Source: Candidatus Colwellbacteria bacterium RIFCSPLOWO2_01_FULL_48_10
GTDB taxonomy: Bacteria; Patescibacteriota; Minisyncoccia; UBA6257; Colwellbacteraceae
Direction: 5' to 3'
Length of the DNA: 11,571 nucleotides
Assembly: GCA_001817755.1 (NCBI GenBank)
Contig: MHIY01000023.1
Coordinates: forward strand, 56,740 to 68,310
Below the pieces are notes generated by a model. The model was given only the letters and a program-made list of their open reading frames with translations, had not been told where the DNA came from and did not search any database. Positions 5,642 through 11,571 of this stretch are shown piece after piece. A program made the position numbers and the translations under genes. Each line of letters starts with the position of its first letter. The first letter of the stretch is position 1.

Positions 5642-5963
5642 TAAAAGCGGGATTTTGACGGGAGCCCTGGTTGGCGCGGCATTAGGAGTCGCAGCCGGAA
5701 TGCTTCTTTCGCCGAAATCCGGCAGAAGATTGCGCAGCGAGATTGTAACTGGCTCGGCGGAATTCTACCGTTTTATGGCCCCTAGGTTAAAAAAGTTTAA
5801 AGGCATAGGCCAGAAAGAATATGCGGCCTTCGTGGATAAGGCCATAAAAGCTTTTGTTAGGGGCAGGAGTTTGTCCGCGAAAGAGGCAACTGATCTTGCT
5901 AAAACGGCTAAAGCGTCTTGGAGAGTCATGAAGCGCCACTTGTCGACTCCGCGAAAACGGTAG
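5622..5963 (+). CDS. YtxH-like protein (glycine-zipper membrane protein)
   Basis: 113 residues. The N-terminal SGILTGALVGAALGVAAGML (8-27) is a glycine-rich hydrophobic segment directly followed by LLSPKSGRRLRSEI, the pattern of the YtxH family, whose members are linked to general stress in Firmicutes and are poorly understood elsewhere. The remainder is basic and helical (KEYAAFVDKAIKAFV, KEATDLAKTAKASW). Two starts are possible: ATG 5622, preceded by AAAGG six bases upstream, or ATG 5628. The first overlaps the previous gene by 20 bases and has the better upstream sequence. It is the last + strand gene before a convergent hairpin region. Confidence 0.75.
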   Translation: MEMRKNSKSGILTGALVGAALGVAAGMLLSPKSGRRLRSEIVTGSAEFYRFMAPRLKKFKGIGQKEYAAFVDKAIKAFVRGRSLSAKEATDLAKTAKASWRVMKRHLSTPRKR

Positions 5964-6014
5964 AACAAGAAAATTAATTAGCGCCTACAACCGCTCCGGT
6001 TCCGGGTCGGTTTA

Positions 6015-6073
6015 TTCCGACTAGCGAGGAGTGAAATGAATAGCAGATTCATTTCAGCCGAGCGACGTCGGAA
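6015..6073. repeat. Convergent-gap hairpin repeat (type with GAAAT...AGCAG core)
   Basis: An outer arm, TTCCGAC (6015-6021) with GTCGGAA (6067-6073), encloses a perfect inner stem, TGAAATGAAT (6032-6041) with ATTCATTTCA (6047-6056), around the loop AGCAG. It lies between the converging YtxH-like and AI-2E genes, so it could stop transcription from both sides, although no long T-tract follows. Its core resembles the centre of the larger inverted repeat at 9991-10136 (GAAATTC / AGCA / GAATTTC on the other strand, beside GCGAGGGTGAG versus GCGAGGAGTGA), suggesting one repeat family. Confidence 0.65.
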
Positions 6074-6089
6074 CAAAGGTCTAATACCC

Positions 6090-6161
6090 CGCGCTCTTTA
6101 CGCGAGAGTGCGCGAGCCTGAGCGAGTCCCAACAAATACCGCTGGGCTTGCCCCGAGGGAC
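6090..6161. repeat. Further hairpins in the YtxH/AI-2E spacer
   Basis: CGCGCTCT (6090-6097) pairs with AGAG (6105-6108) and CGCG (6111-6114) across a two-base bulge. Further on, GTCCC (6126-6130) can pair with GGGAC (6157-6161), one base from the AI-2E stop. With 6015-6073 these make the 200-base spacer almost entirely hairpin-forming. No gene is seen in it. Confidence 0.4.
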
Positions 6162-6163
6162 CT

Positions 6164-7258
6164 TTATATTTCTGAATCCTTGTGCTCGTGCTTTCGGATC
6201 AGGAACGAATATACGTCTAAAAGCGCGAAGAGAAGACTCAACGTGATCGGACCCATAATAAATCCCATTGGGCCGAAGAAGGCGAATCCGCCGAGGACGA
6301 ACAGCAATATTAAGAATGAATGTATTTTGACTTGTCTTTGCACGAGTTTTGGGTAAAGCAGGTTATCCACCAGCCCGACGCCCATGACTGCCCAGATTAT
6401 AAGGCCGATGGCGGGTAGTGTATTGCCGGACAGAAATAAATACACAATCGAAGGGCCGGATATGAGGGCTGTGCCTATGCCCGGTACAAGCGAGGAAACT
6501 GCCGCAATACTTCCCCAGAATGCTGGGTTGGGCACTCCGAATATCCAAAGTCCGAGGCCAGTCATGAATCCCTGTATCAAGGAGACCACTAACGTCCCTT
6601 TTATCACTGAGTTGATAGCCAGCTCAAGCTTTTTCGATATTTCTTCGTCATATTTGTCGGTGAGCGGACTGAGTGAAACTATCCGGTTTTTAAGCTCAAC
6701 GCCGTCTTTTAAGAGGTAATAGAAGGCGAATAGGAACAGGAATAAATTGACACCGACCAGGGCGAAGCTTGAGAATATCGAACCGAAGTTCCCAAGCAGC
6801 CAATTGAGCGCGCTACGGATGTAGATGTTGAAGTCGATCGAGAATTGGATCGGTTCCCGGTCGCCGATCGCGAAATAACCCTGGATACTGTTGACGATAT
6901 TCTCAAAGCTTTGGACAAAGAGGCTTTTGCCACCGTTGGCTATTAAATAGCTGTAAAGCTGCTGAATTTCATTGAATACTTGCCGTCCAAAGAATGTGAG
7001 CGGTATGAGCACCGTTCCCAAGACTATGACCACCGTAGCTATGGCACCGACTGATTTGCTACGGAAAATAGCTGAAAATTTACGATAAAGTCCACGGAAG
7101 ACTATAGAGAAAACAGCCGCGAGAATGATGGCGTATATGAAAGGCTCTAGTATAAAACCGGAAACAAGAAGTATGCCTATGAATAGGGCGAAGAAGAAAT
7201 ATAATTCCAGTTTGCGATTATCCAATTTAGTGTTCGTTAATAATGCTAATTGTAGCAA
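6164..7258 (-). CDS. AI-2E family (UPF0118) membrane permease
   Basis: Polytopic inner-membrane protein. Members are annotated as autoinducer-2 exporters, but several act in ion exchange or other transport, so the substrate here is unknown. The 364 residues show an N-terminal hairpin of spans (about 17-58), a span near 67-88, a hydrophilic region, a span near 158-186 ending YYLLKDG, and the conserved C-terminal part: GIGTALISGPSIVYL, GLVDNLLYPKLV, and a last pair of spans containing GGFAFFGPMGFIMGP. The frame opens at a TTG (7258). On the minus strand TGC-TACAAT (7257 to 7249) overlaps this start and looks like an extended -10 box; if it is the promoter, the true start is probably the TTG at 7225, still before the first span. 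It ends at TAA 6164. Confidence 0.88.
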   Translation of the reverse strand: MLQLALLTNTKLDNRKLELYFFFALFIGILLVSGFILEPFIYAIILAAVFSIVFRGLYRKFSAIFRSKSVGAIATVVIVLGTVLIPLTFFGRQVFNEIQQLYSYLIANGGKSLFVQSFENIVNSIQGYFAIGDREPIQFSIDFNIYIRSALNWLLGNFGSIFSSFALVGVNLFLFLFAFYYLLKDGVELKNRIVSLSPLTDKYDEEISKKLELAINSVIKGTLVVSLIQGFMTGLGLWIFGVPNPAFWGSIAAVSSLVPGIGTALISGPSIVYLFLSGNTLPAIGLIIWAVMGVGLVDNLLYPKLVQRQVKIHSFLILLFVLGGFAFFGPMGFIMGPITLSLLFALLDVYSFLIRKHEHKDSEI

Positions 7259-7300
7259 ATCATGCTAATAAAGCTATCTGTAGGGCAAAGCCCAATGGCA

Positions 7301-7362
7301 TTAGTCGTTCGGCTTGTCATGAGTTTGTCGAAGGGCACCCGCTAAGCTCTCTCGCTAGTGGG
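7301..7362. repeat. Dispersed CTTGTC...TTTGTCGAAGGG repeat and adjoining hairpin
   Basis: CGGCTTGTCATGAGTTTGTC followed by GAAGGG (7310-7335) is a variant of CGGCTTGTCCTGAGCTTGTC-GAAGGG, a word I recall as widely dispersed in many bacterial genomes, including CPR and Chloroflexi. Directly after it, CCCGCTA (7338-7344) and TAGTGGG (7356-7362) form a 7 bp stem with one G-T wobble. The 180-base spacer between the AI-2E and ABC-F genes holds no gene that I can see. Confidence 0.5.
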
Positions 7363-7363
7363 C

Positions 7364-7393
7364 CTAAATTAAACCGCCAGCTTGTTGGTGGTT
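7364..7393 (-). terminator. Likely terminator of the ABC-F gene
   Basis: Read on the minus strand, AACCACCA (7393 to 7386) pairs with TGGCGGTT (7379 to 7372) with one G-T wobble and a six-base loop, followed by TTTAATTTA. It lies 44 bases after the ABC-F stop, a sensible place for termination, though the T-tract is interrupted. Confidence 0.5.
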
Positions 7394-7437
7394 CATTCGC
7401 ATTATTAATTGGGCGATTCGCGTTATTCGCGATTACT

Positions 7438-8898
7438 CTAGAGCTCCCCTAGGTCAAGCGTTTGGTCGATGTGTATCTGCTTTACGAATTCCGGCACGTG
7501 ACTTACCAATATCATTGCGCCCTCGTACTGGCCCAGCGCTTTGGCTATGACCGGAATATGTCTGAAGTTGATGTGGTTGGTCGGCTCGTCAAGAATGAGG
7601 AGTCCTGGTCGTTGAAGGACTAGGGAGGCAAGCGCCACCAGTCCTTTTTGGCCCTCGGAAAGGTCGCCGACCTTATGCTTTAGAAGTTCGGCGTTGATAA
7701 GGAATCCTGAGGCAATCGAACGTAATTCTTCTTCGCTAGTTTTATCGGCAGCGTCCGCTAAGACCTTGTAGGCCGTGTCGTTGAAATTCAGCGTCGAAAA
7801 GTCCTGCCGGTAATACCCGACCCGGATATTGTCGGCTATAGATGTACCTTTGGATTTGCCGCTAGCGATGGATTCAAGAAGAGTGGTTTTGCCGATACCG
7901 TTCGGGCCCGAGATCAAGAGATGCGTTTTTTTGTTGAGCGATATCTTGACCTTCTTCGGGGTCGGCTTGTGCGCCTTGATCACGTCGACCGAGTTGATTT
8001 TAATTATTTCTCCGGTCAGGTCTTCCTGACAGGGGATAATGAAATTGCGGATGGTTTTGTCTTCGGTTCGCACGTCTACGATTTCTTCTTCCAAGTCATC
8101 TATTTTTTCCCTCATTTTTCTTGCGACATCCCGCATGTGGCCACCTTTCTGGGCGAAGTAGTTCATCTGGTCTTTTCTAGCGCTGATATCTGACAAAAGC
8201 CGGGCGTTTTTCATGCGCTCGCGTTCAATGCGCTTGGAGATCTCTTCGACCACGGTGAAATAGTTGCCTGCGTACTGCTCAACCTTATTGGTAAAGACAT
8301 CGAGATAAAGCACGCCGTCGGTGAACGAGTTCAAGAACTCGGCATCGTGGGAGATCACGACCACGGTTTTTTTGTAATCGATTATGAATTGGCGCAGATG
8401 CTCGATGCCCTGTTTGTCTAGATTGTTGGTCGGTTCGTCCAGGAGAAGCAGATCCGGGTTTTGGATAAGCGCGAAGGCCAGGAGTAGGCGAGCTTGTTGG
8501 CCGCCCGAAAACGACCGCACTTTGCGGTCTTGTGGCGCTGAGAGATGGACCACTTCGAGAATCTTTTCGATCCTCGGTTCTATGTCGTATACCTTCTTGT
8601 TAAAGGCTTTTTCGAAGAATTCGCGGACGGTTAGATCAAGTTGGTCGCGTGGGATGACCTGCCGGCCGGTTGCGATGGTAAGTTTTTGGTTGAGCGATAT
8701 TTTGCCCGATTCGGGCTTGAGACTGCCTGTGATAAGCTGAAATATGGTGCTTTTGCCGGCACCATTTTGGCCCATTAGCGTTATTTTTGACCCGCGGCGC
8801 ACGGAAAAATCGGCTTCGGTCAGTATGGGCTTGTTATGGCCGTGACTGAACGACACCTTGTCGAATCTCAATATTACTTCTGCTTGTTGTGAGCTCAT
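7438..8898 (-). CDS. ABC-F family ATP-binding protein
   Basis: Soluble protein with two ATPase domains and no membrane domain. ABC-F proteins act on the ribosome (translation factors such as EttA, or antibiotic-resistance protection). Over 486 residues: Walker A GQNGAGKS (43-50), signature SFSGGQQAR (129-137), Walker B LLLLDEPTNNLD (150-161) and SH (183-184); a charged helical linker (about 219-300, RIERERMKNARLL... MREKIDDLEEEI); then Walker A GPNGIGKT (331-338), signature LSEGQK (413-418), Walker B LLILDEPTNHIN (433-444) and SH (466-467). Both catalytic glutamates are present. The second domain departs from the usual LSGGE signature and NHLD loop. The ATG at 8898 is chosen over an in-frame ATG at 9027 because family homology begins just after it, and the extra 43 codons would run through the inverted repeats upstream. 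Subfamily not assigned. Confidence 0.92.
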   Translation of the reverse strand: MSSQQAEVILRFDKVSFSHGHNKPILTEADFSVRRGSKITLMGQNGAGKSTIFQLITGSLKPESGKISLNQKLTIATGRQVIPRDQLDLTVREFFEKAFNKKVYDIEPRIEKILEVVHLSAPQDRKVRSFSGGQQARLLLAFALIQNPDLLLLDEPTNNLDKQGIEHLRQFIIDYKKTVVVISHDAEFLNSFTDGVLYLDVFTNKVEQYAGNYFTVVEEISKRIERERMKNARLLSDISARKDQMNYFAQKGGHMRDVARKMREKIDDLEEEIVDVRTEDKTIRNFIIPCQEDLTGEIIKINSVDVIKAHKPTPKKVKISLNKKTHLLISGPNGIGKTTLLESIASGKSKGTSIADNIRVGYYRQDFSTLNFNDTAYKVLADAADKTSEEELRSIASGFLINAELLKHKVGDLSEGQKGLVALASLVLQRPGLLILDEPTNHINFRHIPVIAKALGQYEGAMILVSHVPEFVKQIHIDQTLDLGEL

Positions 8899-8905
8899 GA
8901 TAATT

Positions 8906-8911
8906 AATGTA
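8906..8911 (-). promoter_or_regulatory. Possible -10 box of the ABC-F gene
   Basis: TACATT on the minus strand (8911 to 8906) ends 7 bases before the ATG at 8898, the same geometry as the other promoters here. It matches only four of six consensus positions and has no TGn extension, so it is tentative. Confidence 0.35.
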
Positions 8912-8980
8912 TTGTTTCTTAAACAAAAAATCGCTTTCTTTGGCGTGGCGAAATGATAGTTTAAATGAGGATATTTATCA

Positions 8981-9054
8981 ACCAGGTAGTAGAAATTGCG
9001 CGAGTCGCTTGTGGCGATCTGTGCCATAGGCCAAGTGCAATTACACTACCTGGT
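8981..9054. repeat. Inverted-repeat unit 1 in the divergent spacer
   Basis: ACCAGGTAGTAGAAATTGC (8981-8999) and its near reverse complement GCAATTACACTACCTGGT (9037-9054) flank 37 bases. The outer ten bases, ACCAGGTAGT, match perfectly, and ATTGC matches further in. The two arms are also related to the arms of the neighbouring unit at 9057-9198, separated from it by only two bases. See the findings for interpretation. Confidence 0.75.
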
Positions 9055-9056
9055 AA

Positions 9057-9198
9057 ACCGGGCAGTGAAAATTGGATATAGATTTAACTGTTTTGCATGA
9101 AATCGGTAGGATTATAGGACATTTGCGCACATGAAACATGATATTAGGAATTTGGATAAAATCCCTAAAAACAGAAATCCAATTTCTACTGGCCCGGT
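9057..9198. repeat. Inverted-repeat unit 2 in the divergent spacer (142 bp)
   Basis: ACCGGGCAGTGAAAATTGGAT (9057-9077, shown here as ACCGGGCAGTG plus AAAATTGGAT) and the reverse complement of 9177-9198 (ACCGGGCCAGT plus AGAAATTGGAT) form imperfect terminal inverted repeats around an AT-rich core without an open frame of note. The unit resembles a miniature inverted-repeat element, but no target duplication is evident. It lies about 100 bases before the response-regulator start. Confidence 0.7.
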
Positions 9199-9259
9199 CA
9201 ACCGTCGCCGGAACTGAAGATCCGATAAAATCTTTATGAAGACAGTCTAAGATCCTTAT

Positions 9260-9288
9260 TTGATGTTTGCGGGCAATTCCCTGATAAT
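9260..9288 (+). promoter_or_regulatory. Promoter of the response-regulator gene
   Basis: TTGATG (9260-9265) and GATAAT (9283-9288) are separated by exactly 17 bases, a normal sigma-70 layout. Initiation about 7 bases further would leave a leader of only about 5-6 bases before the ATG at 9301. Confidence 0.55.
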
Positions 9289-9300
9289 TCATGAATACCT

Positions 9301-9975
9301 ATGCGTATATTGATTGTTGAAGACCAAAGAGAAACAAGTCAGTCTCTGAAGGCTAGTCTGGAGCAGGAGTCTTTTACGGTTGATATCGCCGAAGACGGCG
9401 AAGTTGGTTCTTCCATGGCCAGAACCAATGATTACGATCTGATACTTCTCGACAGCATCCTGCCCCACAAGGAAGGTTTTGAGGTCTGTCAGGATATAAG
9501 GAAAAGTGGCAAGCATACGCCGATAATAATGCTTTCCATAAAATCCGAAGTTCATAACAAGGTGGAAATGCTTCATTGCGGAGTGGACGATTATGTTACG
9601 AAACCGTTCTCGTTCCATGAACTCATCGCCCGCGTCAGGGCTGTTTTAAGGCGGCCGCGCGTGATCGACGGCGAGGTCATAAGGTTGGACGATTTAGTTA
9701 TGGATTCTCCGAAGCAGTCAGTCAAACGCGGCGGCAAGAACATCTACCTTACGCGCAAAGAATTTATATTTTTGGAATATCTTTTGCGGAACAGGGGTAA
9801 AGTGATGTCGCGCGGCATGATCATGGAACACGTCTGGAACGCCGACAGCGACCCGTTTTCAAATACCATCGAGGCGCATATCAGGAATCTTAGAAAGAAG
9901 ATAGATGCTGGCCGCCGTGTGAAATTGATACACTCGGTCCCCGGGCGCGGCTACAAGGCAGACATGGAGAGATAA
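9301..9975 (+). CDS. OmpR/PhoB-family response regulator
   Basis: DNA-binding transcription factor switched by phosphorylation. Of the 224 residues, the receiver domain (1-120) has the acidic pair E7-D8, phosphoacceptor D51 in LILLDSILP, switch residue S79 and invariant K101 in VTKPF. The winged-helix DNA-binding domain (about 126-222) shows LTRKEFIFLEYLL, the recognition helix region SNTIEAHIRNLRKKID, and the final wing VPGRGYK. All key residues are present, so phosphorylation should work. No histidine kinase lies beside it in this window, so the partner kinase must be elsewhere or the regulator is an orphan. Its targets are unknown; the repeat array just upstream is a candidate site for its own control. 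Confidence 0.95.
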   Translation: MRILIVEDQRETSQSLKASLEQESFTVDIAEDGEVGSSMARTNDYDLILLDSILPHKEGFEVCQDIRKSGKHTPIIMLSIKSEVHNKVEMLHCGVDDYVTKPFSFHELIARVRAVLRRPRVIDGEVIRLDDLVMDSPKQSVKRGGKNIYLTRKEFIFLEYLLRNRGKVMSRGMIMEHVWNADSDPFSNTIEAHIRNLRKKIDAGRRVKLIHSVPGRGYKADMER

Positions 9976-9990
9976 GAGTCTTGCCTCTAG

Positions 9991-10136
9991 GCTCCGAATT
10001 ACGAAACTCTTCATTCAGGCGGACATCGTAGGAGCACGCCATGAAATTCTGCTGAATTTCTGTCTCACCCTCGCGCCGCCACGCTGCGGGAGGCTCCTCC
10101 GAATGCCGCCGTTCATAGAGTTTCGTAATTCGGAGC
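9991..10136. repeat. 146 bp inverted-repeat structure filling a convergent gap
   Basis: GCTCCGAATTACGAAACTCT (9991-10010) is the exact reverse complement of 10117-10136. Inside it, GGCGG...TCGTAGGAGC (about 10018-10035) pairs imperfectly with 10092-10110, and at the tip GAAATTC and GAATTTC (about 10043-10060) close on the loop TGCT. The structure starts 15 bases after the response-regulator stop and ends 1 base before the stop of the minus-strand gene, so it probably ends transcription in both directions. Confidence 0.8.
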
Positions 10137-10137
10137 T

Positions 10138-11571
10138 CTAGGAACCTTTATAAGTTTTTATAAACGCTATGGTTTCGGCGCGTTCTTTAAGGGCTTTTTC
10201 GGCCGCGGCATCGATTGGGGCAAGTAATTTTTCAAAAATTGTCTTGTCCTGTATCAACGATAGATCTTTAAGGTCGCGGCGCGCCTGTTTGGTAGAAGCA
10301 AAGATGATATCGCATACTTCCACAATCGTTTTGTGCCAGAATTCTTTGCTTAGTTCATCGGCTGGATCTGTCGGCCGCTTTGTCTTAAAGATCATGGCCC
10401 CAACGGCATTAATATGGCCGTGCTTCAGATCGTCTTCCCAGTCGTGGGCATCGTCGTTCAACTGCCGGGCAATTATAAAATACTTAAAGAACGACATCAG
10501 CTTCTTTACTTCTGGTGAATTGTTGGAGTATCCCAACGCGAACATTATCGCCATTGGTCCCAGGGCGTGACCAAGCGATTTATTTGCAAGTTGCGAGCGG
10601 TCGCCATAATTGGGTATGGATTTCATGGATCGACATTTCATGATTTCCCAGCTGTTGGCGCTGTCGATGACATTAAAGATTTTTTTCACGAATTCTCCGA
10701 AACCGGTTTCGGCCGGCAAGACGGAACTAAAAAGTTGGAATGATGAGCGCAGAGCGACATTCGCGACTGATAAAAGATTTGTCTTGCCGGTACCGTCCAA
10801 AAAATCGTCATAGATTGTATAAGCGATCCAGCCGAATACATTGGCCGCACTCAGTCGGATGACGAGTTCGTTGGATATATTTTGGCCATTTTCCCCGAGA
10901 GACATTCTAAAAAAAAGGGGCAGGAGCGCGATTTGCTTGTCTTTGTCGCCCGCTAATATTTTTCTTATGGTTTTCCTGGCTTCTTCTTGCAGTTCAGAAC
11001 CGCATTCCCGGAAACCATCCTTCACCATTCTTACTATCGCAGAGCTAATTTTCTTTGATTGAGACGCGGGTTTGACGGATCTGACAGATTTCGCAAAGCC
11101 GGCTGTTTCTTTCTGCCATTTATTTAAAGCCTCTATGCATAGGGCAGTGGTGGTGGAGGCGGAACCGGCGTAAAGAGTTTTTGCCGGAGTGCGCATTTGG
11201 AAATAAAAAGAAGCGGCGTCCCAACTGCCATTCTTGTTTTGGCTCGAAAACAAGTAGGCGACCCCTTTTTCTATCTGAGCTTTGTATTGTTTGAGGTCCA
11301 TGCCGCCAAAATTAGCCAGGTTGATGAGCGATGAGATGGCGAGCGCCGTACGCAGTGGATTTTCCCACTTGCCGTTGCGTTTCTGCTTGGACATGATCAA
11401 CTTTATCATTCGGCCGGCATGTTGGCCTTTGTAGAACCTGGAAATAAAATAAATTCCCGGATAGATCCGGTTGTAGGGGAATTCGTAATCGTTTTCCTCA
11501 ATGGACTTATCGATAAAGGAATCTAATTTAGGCAAGGATATGTCTTGAAGAGAAAGGAAAAAGGCTATATT
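10138..11571 (-). CDS. Terpene-cyclase-like QW repeats fused to a class I isoprenoid-synthase-like domain (5' partial)
   Basis: The frame is open to the right edge, so the gene very likely begins outside; the TTG at 11535 is only the first start codon inside. Residues are numbered from it. The N-terminal part (about 20-140) has two QW motifs, QKRNGKW (51-57) and QNKNGSW (99-105), 48 residues apart, each within a helix pair as in the alpha/alpha toroid of squalene-hopene and diterpene cyclases and protein prenyltransferases. The C-terminal part (about 185-465) looks like an all-helical class I isoprenoid synthase: aspartate-rich YDDFLDG (242-248), then RQLNDDAHDWEDDLKHGH (357-374), where the second metal site is expected. 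No class II DxDD motif is visible. The order of class II-like followed by class I-like resembles bifunctional diterpene synthases. Substrate, product and activity are unknown. A hairpin separates it from the convergent regulator gene. Confidence 0.75.
   Translation of the reverse strand, partial: NIAFFLSLQDISLPKLDSFIDKSIEENDYEFPYNRIYPGIYFISRFYKGQHAGRMIKLIMSKQKRNGKWENPLRTALAISSLINLANFGGMDLKQYKAQIEKGVAYLFSSQNKNGSWDAASFYFQMRTPAKTLYAGSASTTTALCIEALNKWQKETAGFAKSVRSVKPASQSKKISSAIVRMVKDGFRECGSELQEEARKTIRKILAGDKDKQIALLPLFFRMSLGENGQNISNELVIRLSAANVFGWIAYTIYDDFLDGTGKTNLLSVANVALRSSFQLFSSVLPAETGFGEFVKKIFNVIDSANSWEIMKCRSMKSIPNYGDRSQLANKSLGHALGPMAIMFALGYSNNSPEVKKLMSFFKYFIIARQLNDDAHDWEDDLKHGHINAVGAMIFKTKRPTDPADELSKEFWHKTIVEVCDIIFASTKQARRDLKDLSLIQDKTIFEKLLAPIDAAAEKALKERAETIAFIKTYKGS

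Noticed and set aside
6036..6356. 106-residue + frame across the YtxH/AI-2E spacer and the 3' end of the AI-2E gene
   Set aside because: Begins inside the hairpin repeat, overlaps a well-supported gene on the other strand, and has no recognisable domain.
8899..9027. 43-codon N-terminal extension of the ABC-F protein from an ATG at 9027
   Set aside because: ABC-F homology starts right after the ATG at 8898; the extension crosses an inverted repeat and matches no known N-terminal domain.
9041..9292. Minus-strand 83-residue frame in the divergent spacer
   Set aside because: It runs through the repeat array, has no family resemblance and no start signals; treated as chance.
8899..9300. tRNA or known structured RNA in the 400-base spacer
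   Set aside because: No cloverleaf, TTCGA arm, CCA end or familiar riboswitch motif; the structure present is explained by the inverted repeats.
6001..10136. CRISPR array or toxin-antitoxin system among the repeats
   Set aside because: The repeats are inverted and few, with no regular direct repeats and unique spacers, no cas genes, and no small paired genes with toxin or antitoxin features.

Overview
The window looks like a chromosome segment from a Candidate Phyla Radiation (Patescibacteria, Parcubacteria-like) bacterium. The signs are a compact set of information-processing genes, almost no recognisable Shine-Dalgarno sequences, several -10 boxes placed so close to the start codon that the mRNAs should be leaderless, short AT-rich and palindromic repeats in nearly every spacer, and secreted proteins with GYxWSSNIGWI and NVGIGTxxPSQKLDVxG motifs that are common in Parcubacteria genomes. 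This placement is inferred from gene content; no rRNA gene is present.

Layout. 1-141: an unresolved gene end at the left edge and a strong terminator. 169-2397 (+): RNase HII (rnhB), ribosomal protein L32 (rpmF), NusB and RNase III (rnc), an RNA-processing and ribosome block with repeats at its gene borders and inside rnhB and nusB. 2454-4514 (+): three closely spaced genes for secreted or membrane-anchored proteins (a WSSNIGW-repeat protein, a small single-span protein with a short internal repeat, and a tail-fibre-like Gly/Ser-rich protein), behind an extended -10 promoter. 4586-5311 (+): an RluF-type pseudouridine synthase. 5360-5963 (+): two overlapping small membrane or envelope genes, the second of the YtxH type. 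5964-6163: hairpin-rich spacer. 6164-7258 (-): AI-2E-family permease. 7438-8898 (-): ABC-F ATPase. 8899-9300: divergent spacer holding four alternating copies of a ~20 bp repeat. 9301-9975 (+): OmpR/PhoB-type response regulator with no kinase beside it. 9976-10137: a convergent gap filled by a 146 bp inverted-repeat structure. 10138 to the right edge (-): the most unusual gene, a 5'-truncated protein that joins terpene-cyclase QW repeats to a class I isoprenoid-synthase-like domain.

How the genes fit together. The left part serves RNA maturation (NusB for rRNA antitermination, RNase III and RNase HII for nucleic acid processing, L32 and a 23S pseudouridine synthase for the ribosome), and the ABC-F protein also points to the ribosome. 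The surface operon, YtxH pair, AI-2E permease and terpene-synthase-like protein concern the envelope or exchange with other cells. The terpene-like fusion and the alternating inverted-repeat array are the two observations most worth follow-up.
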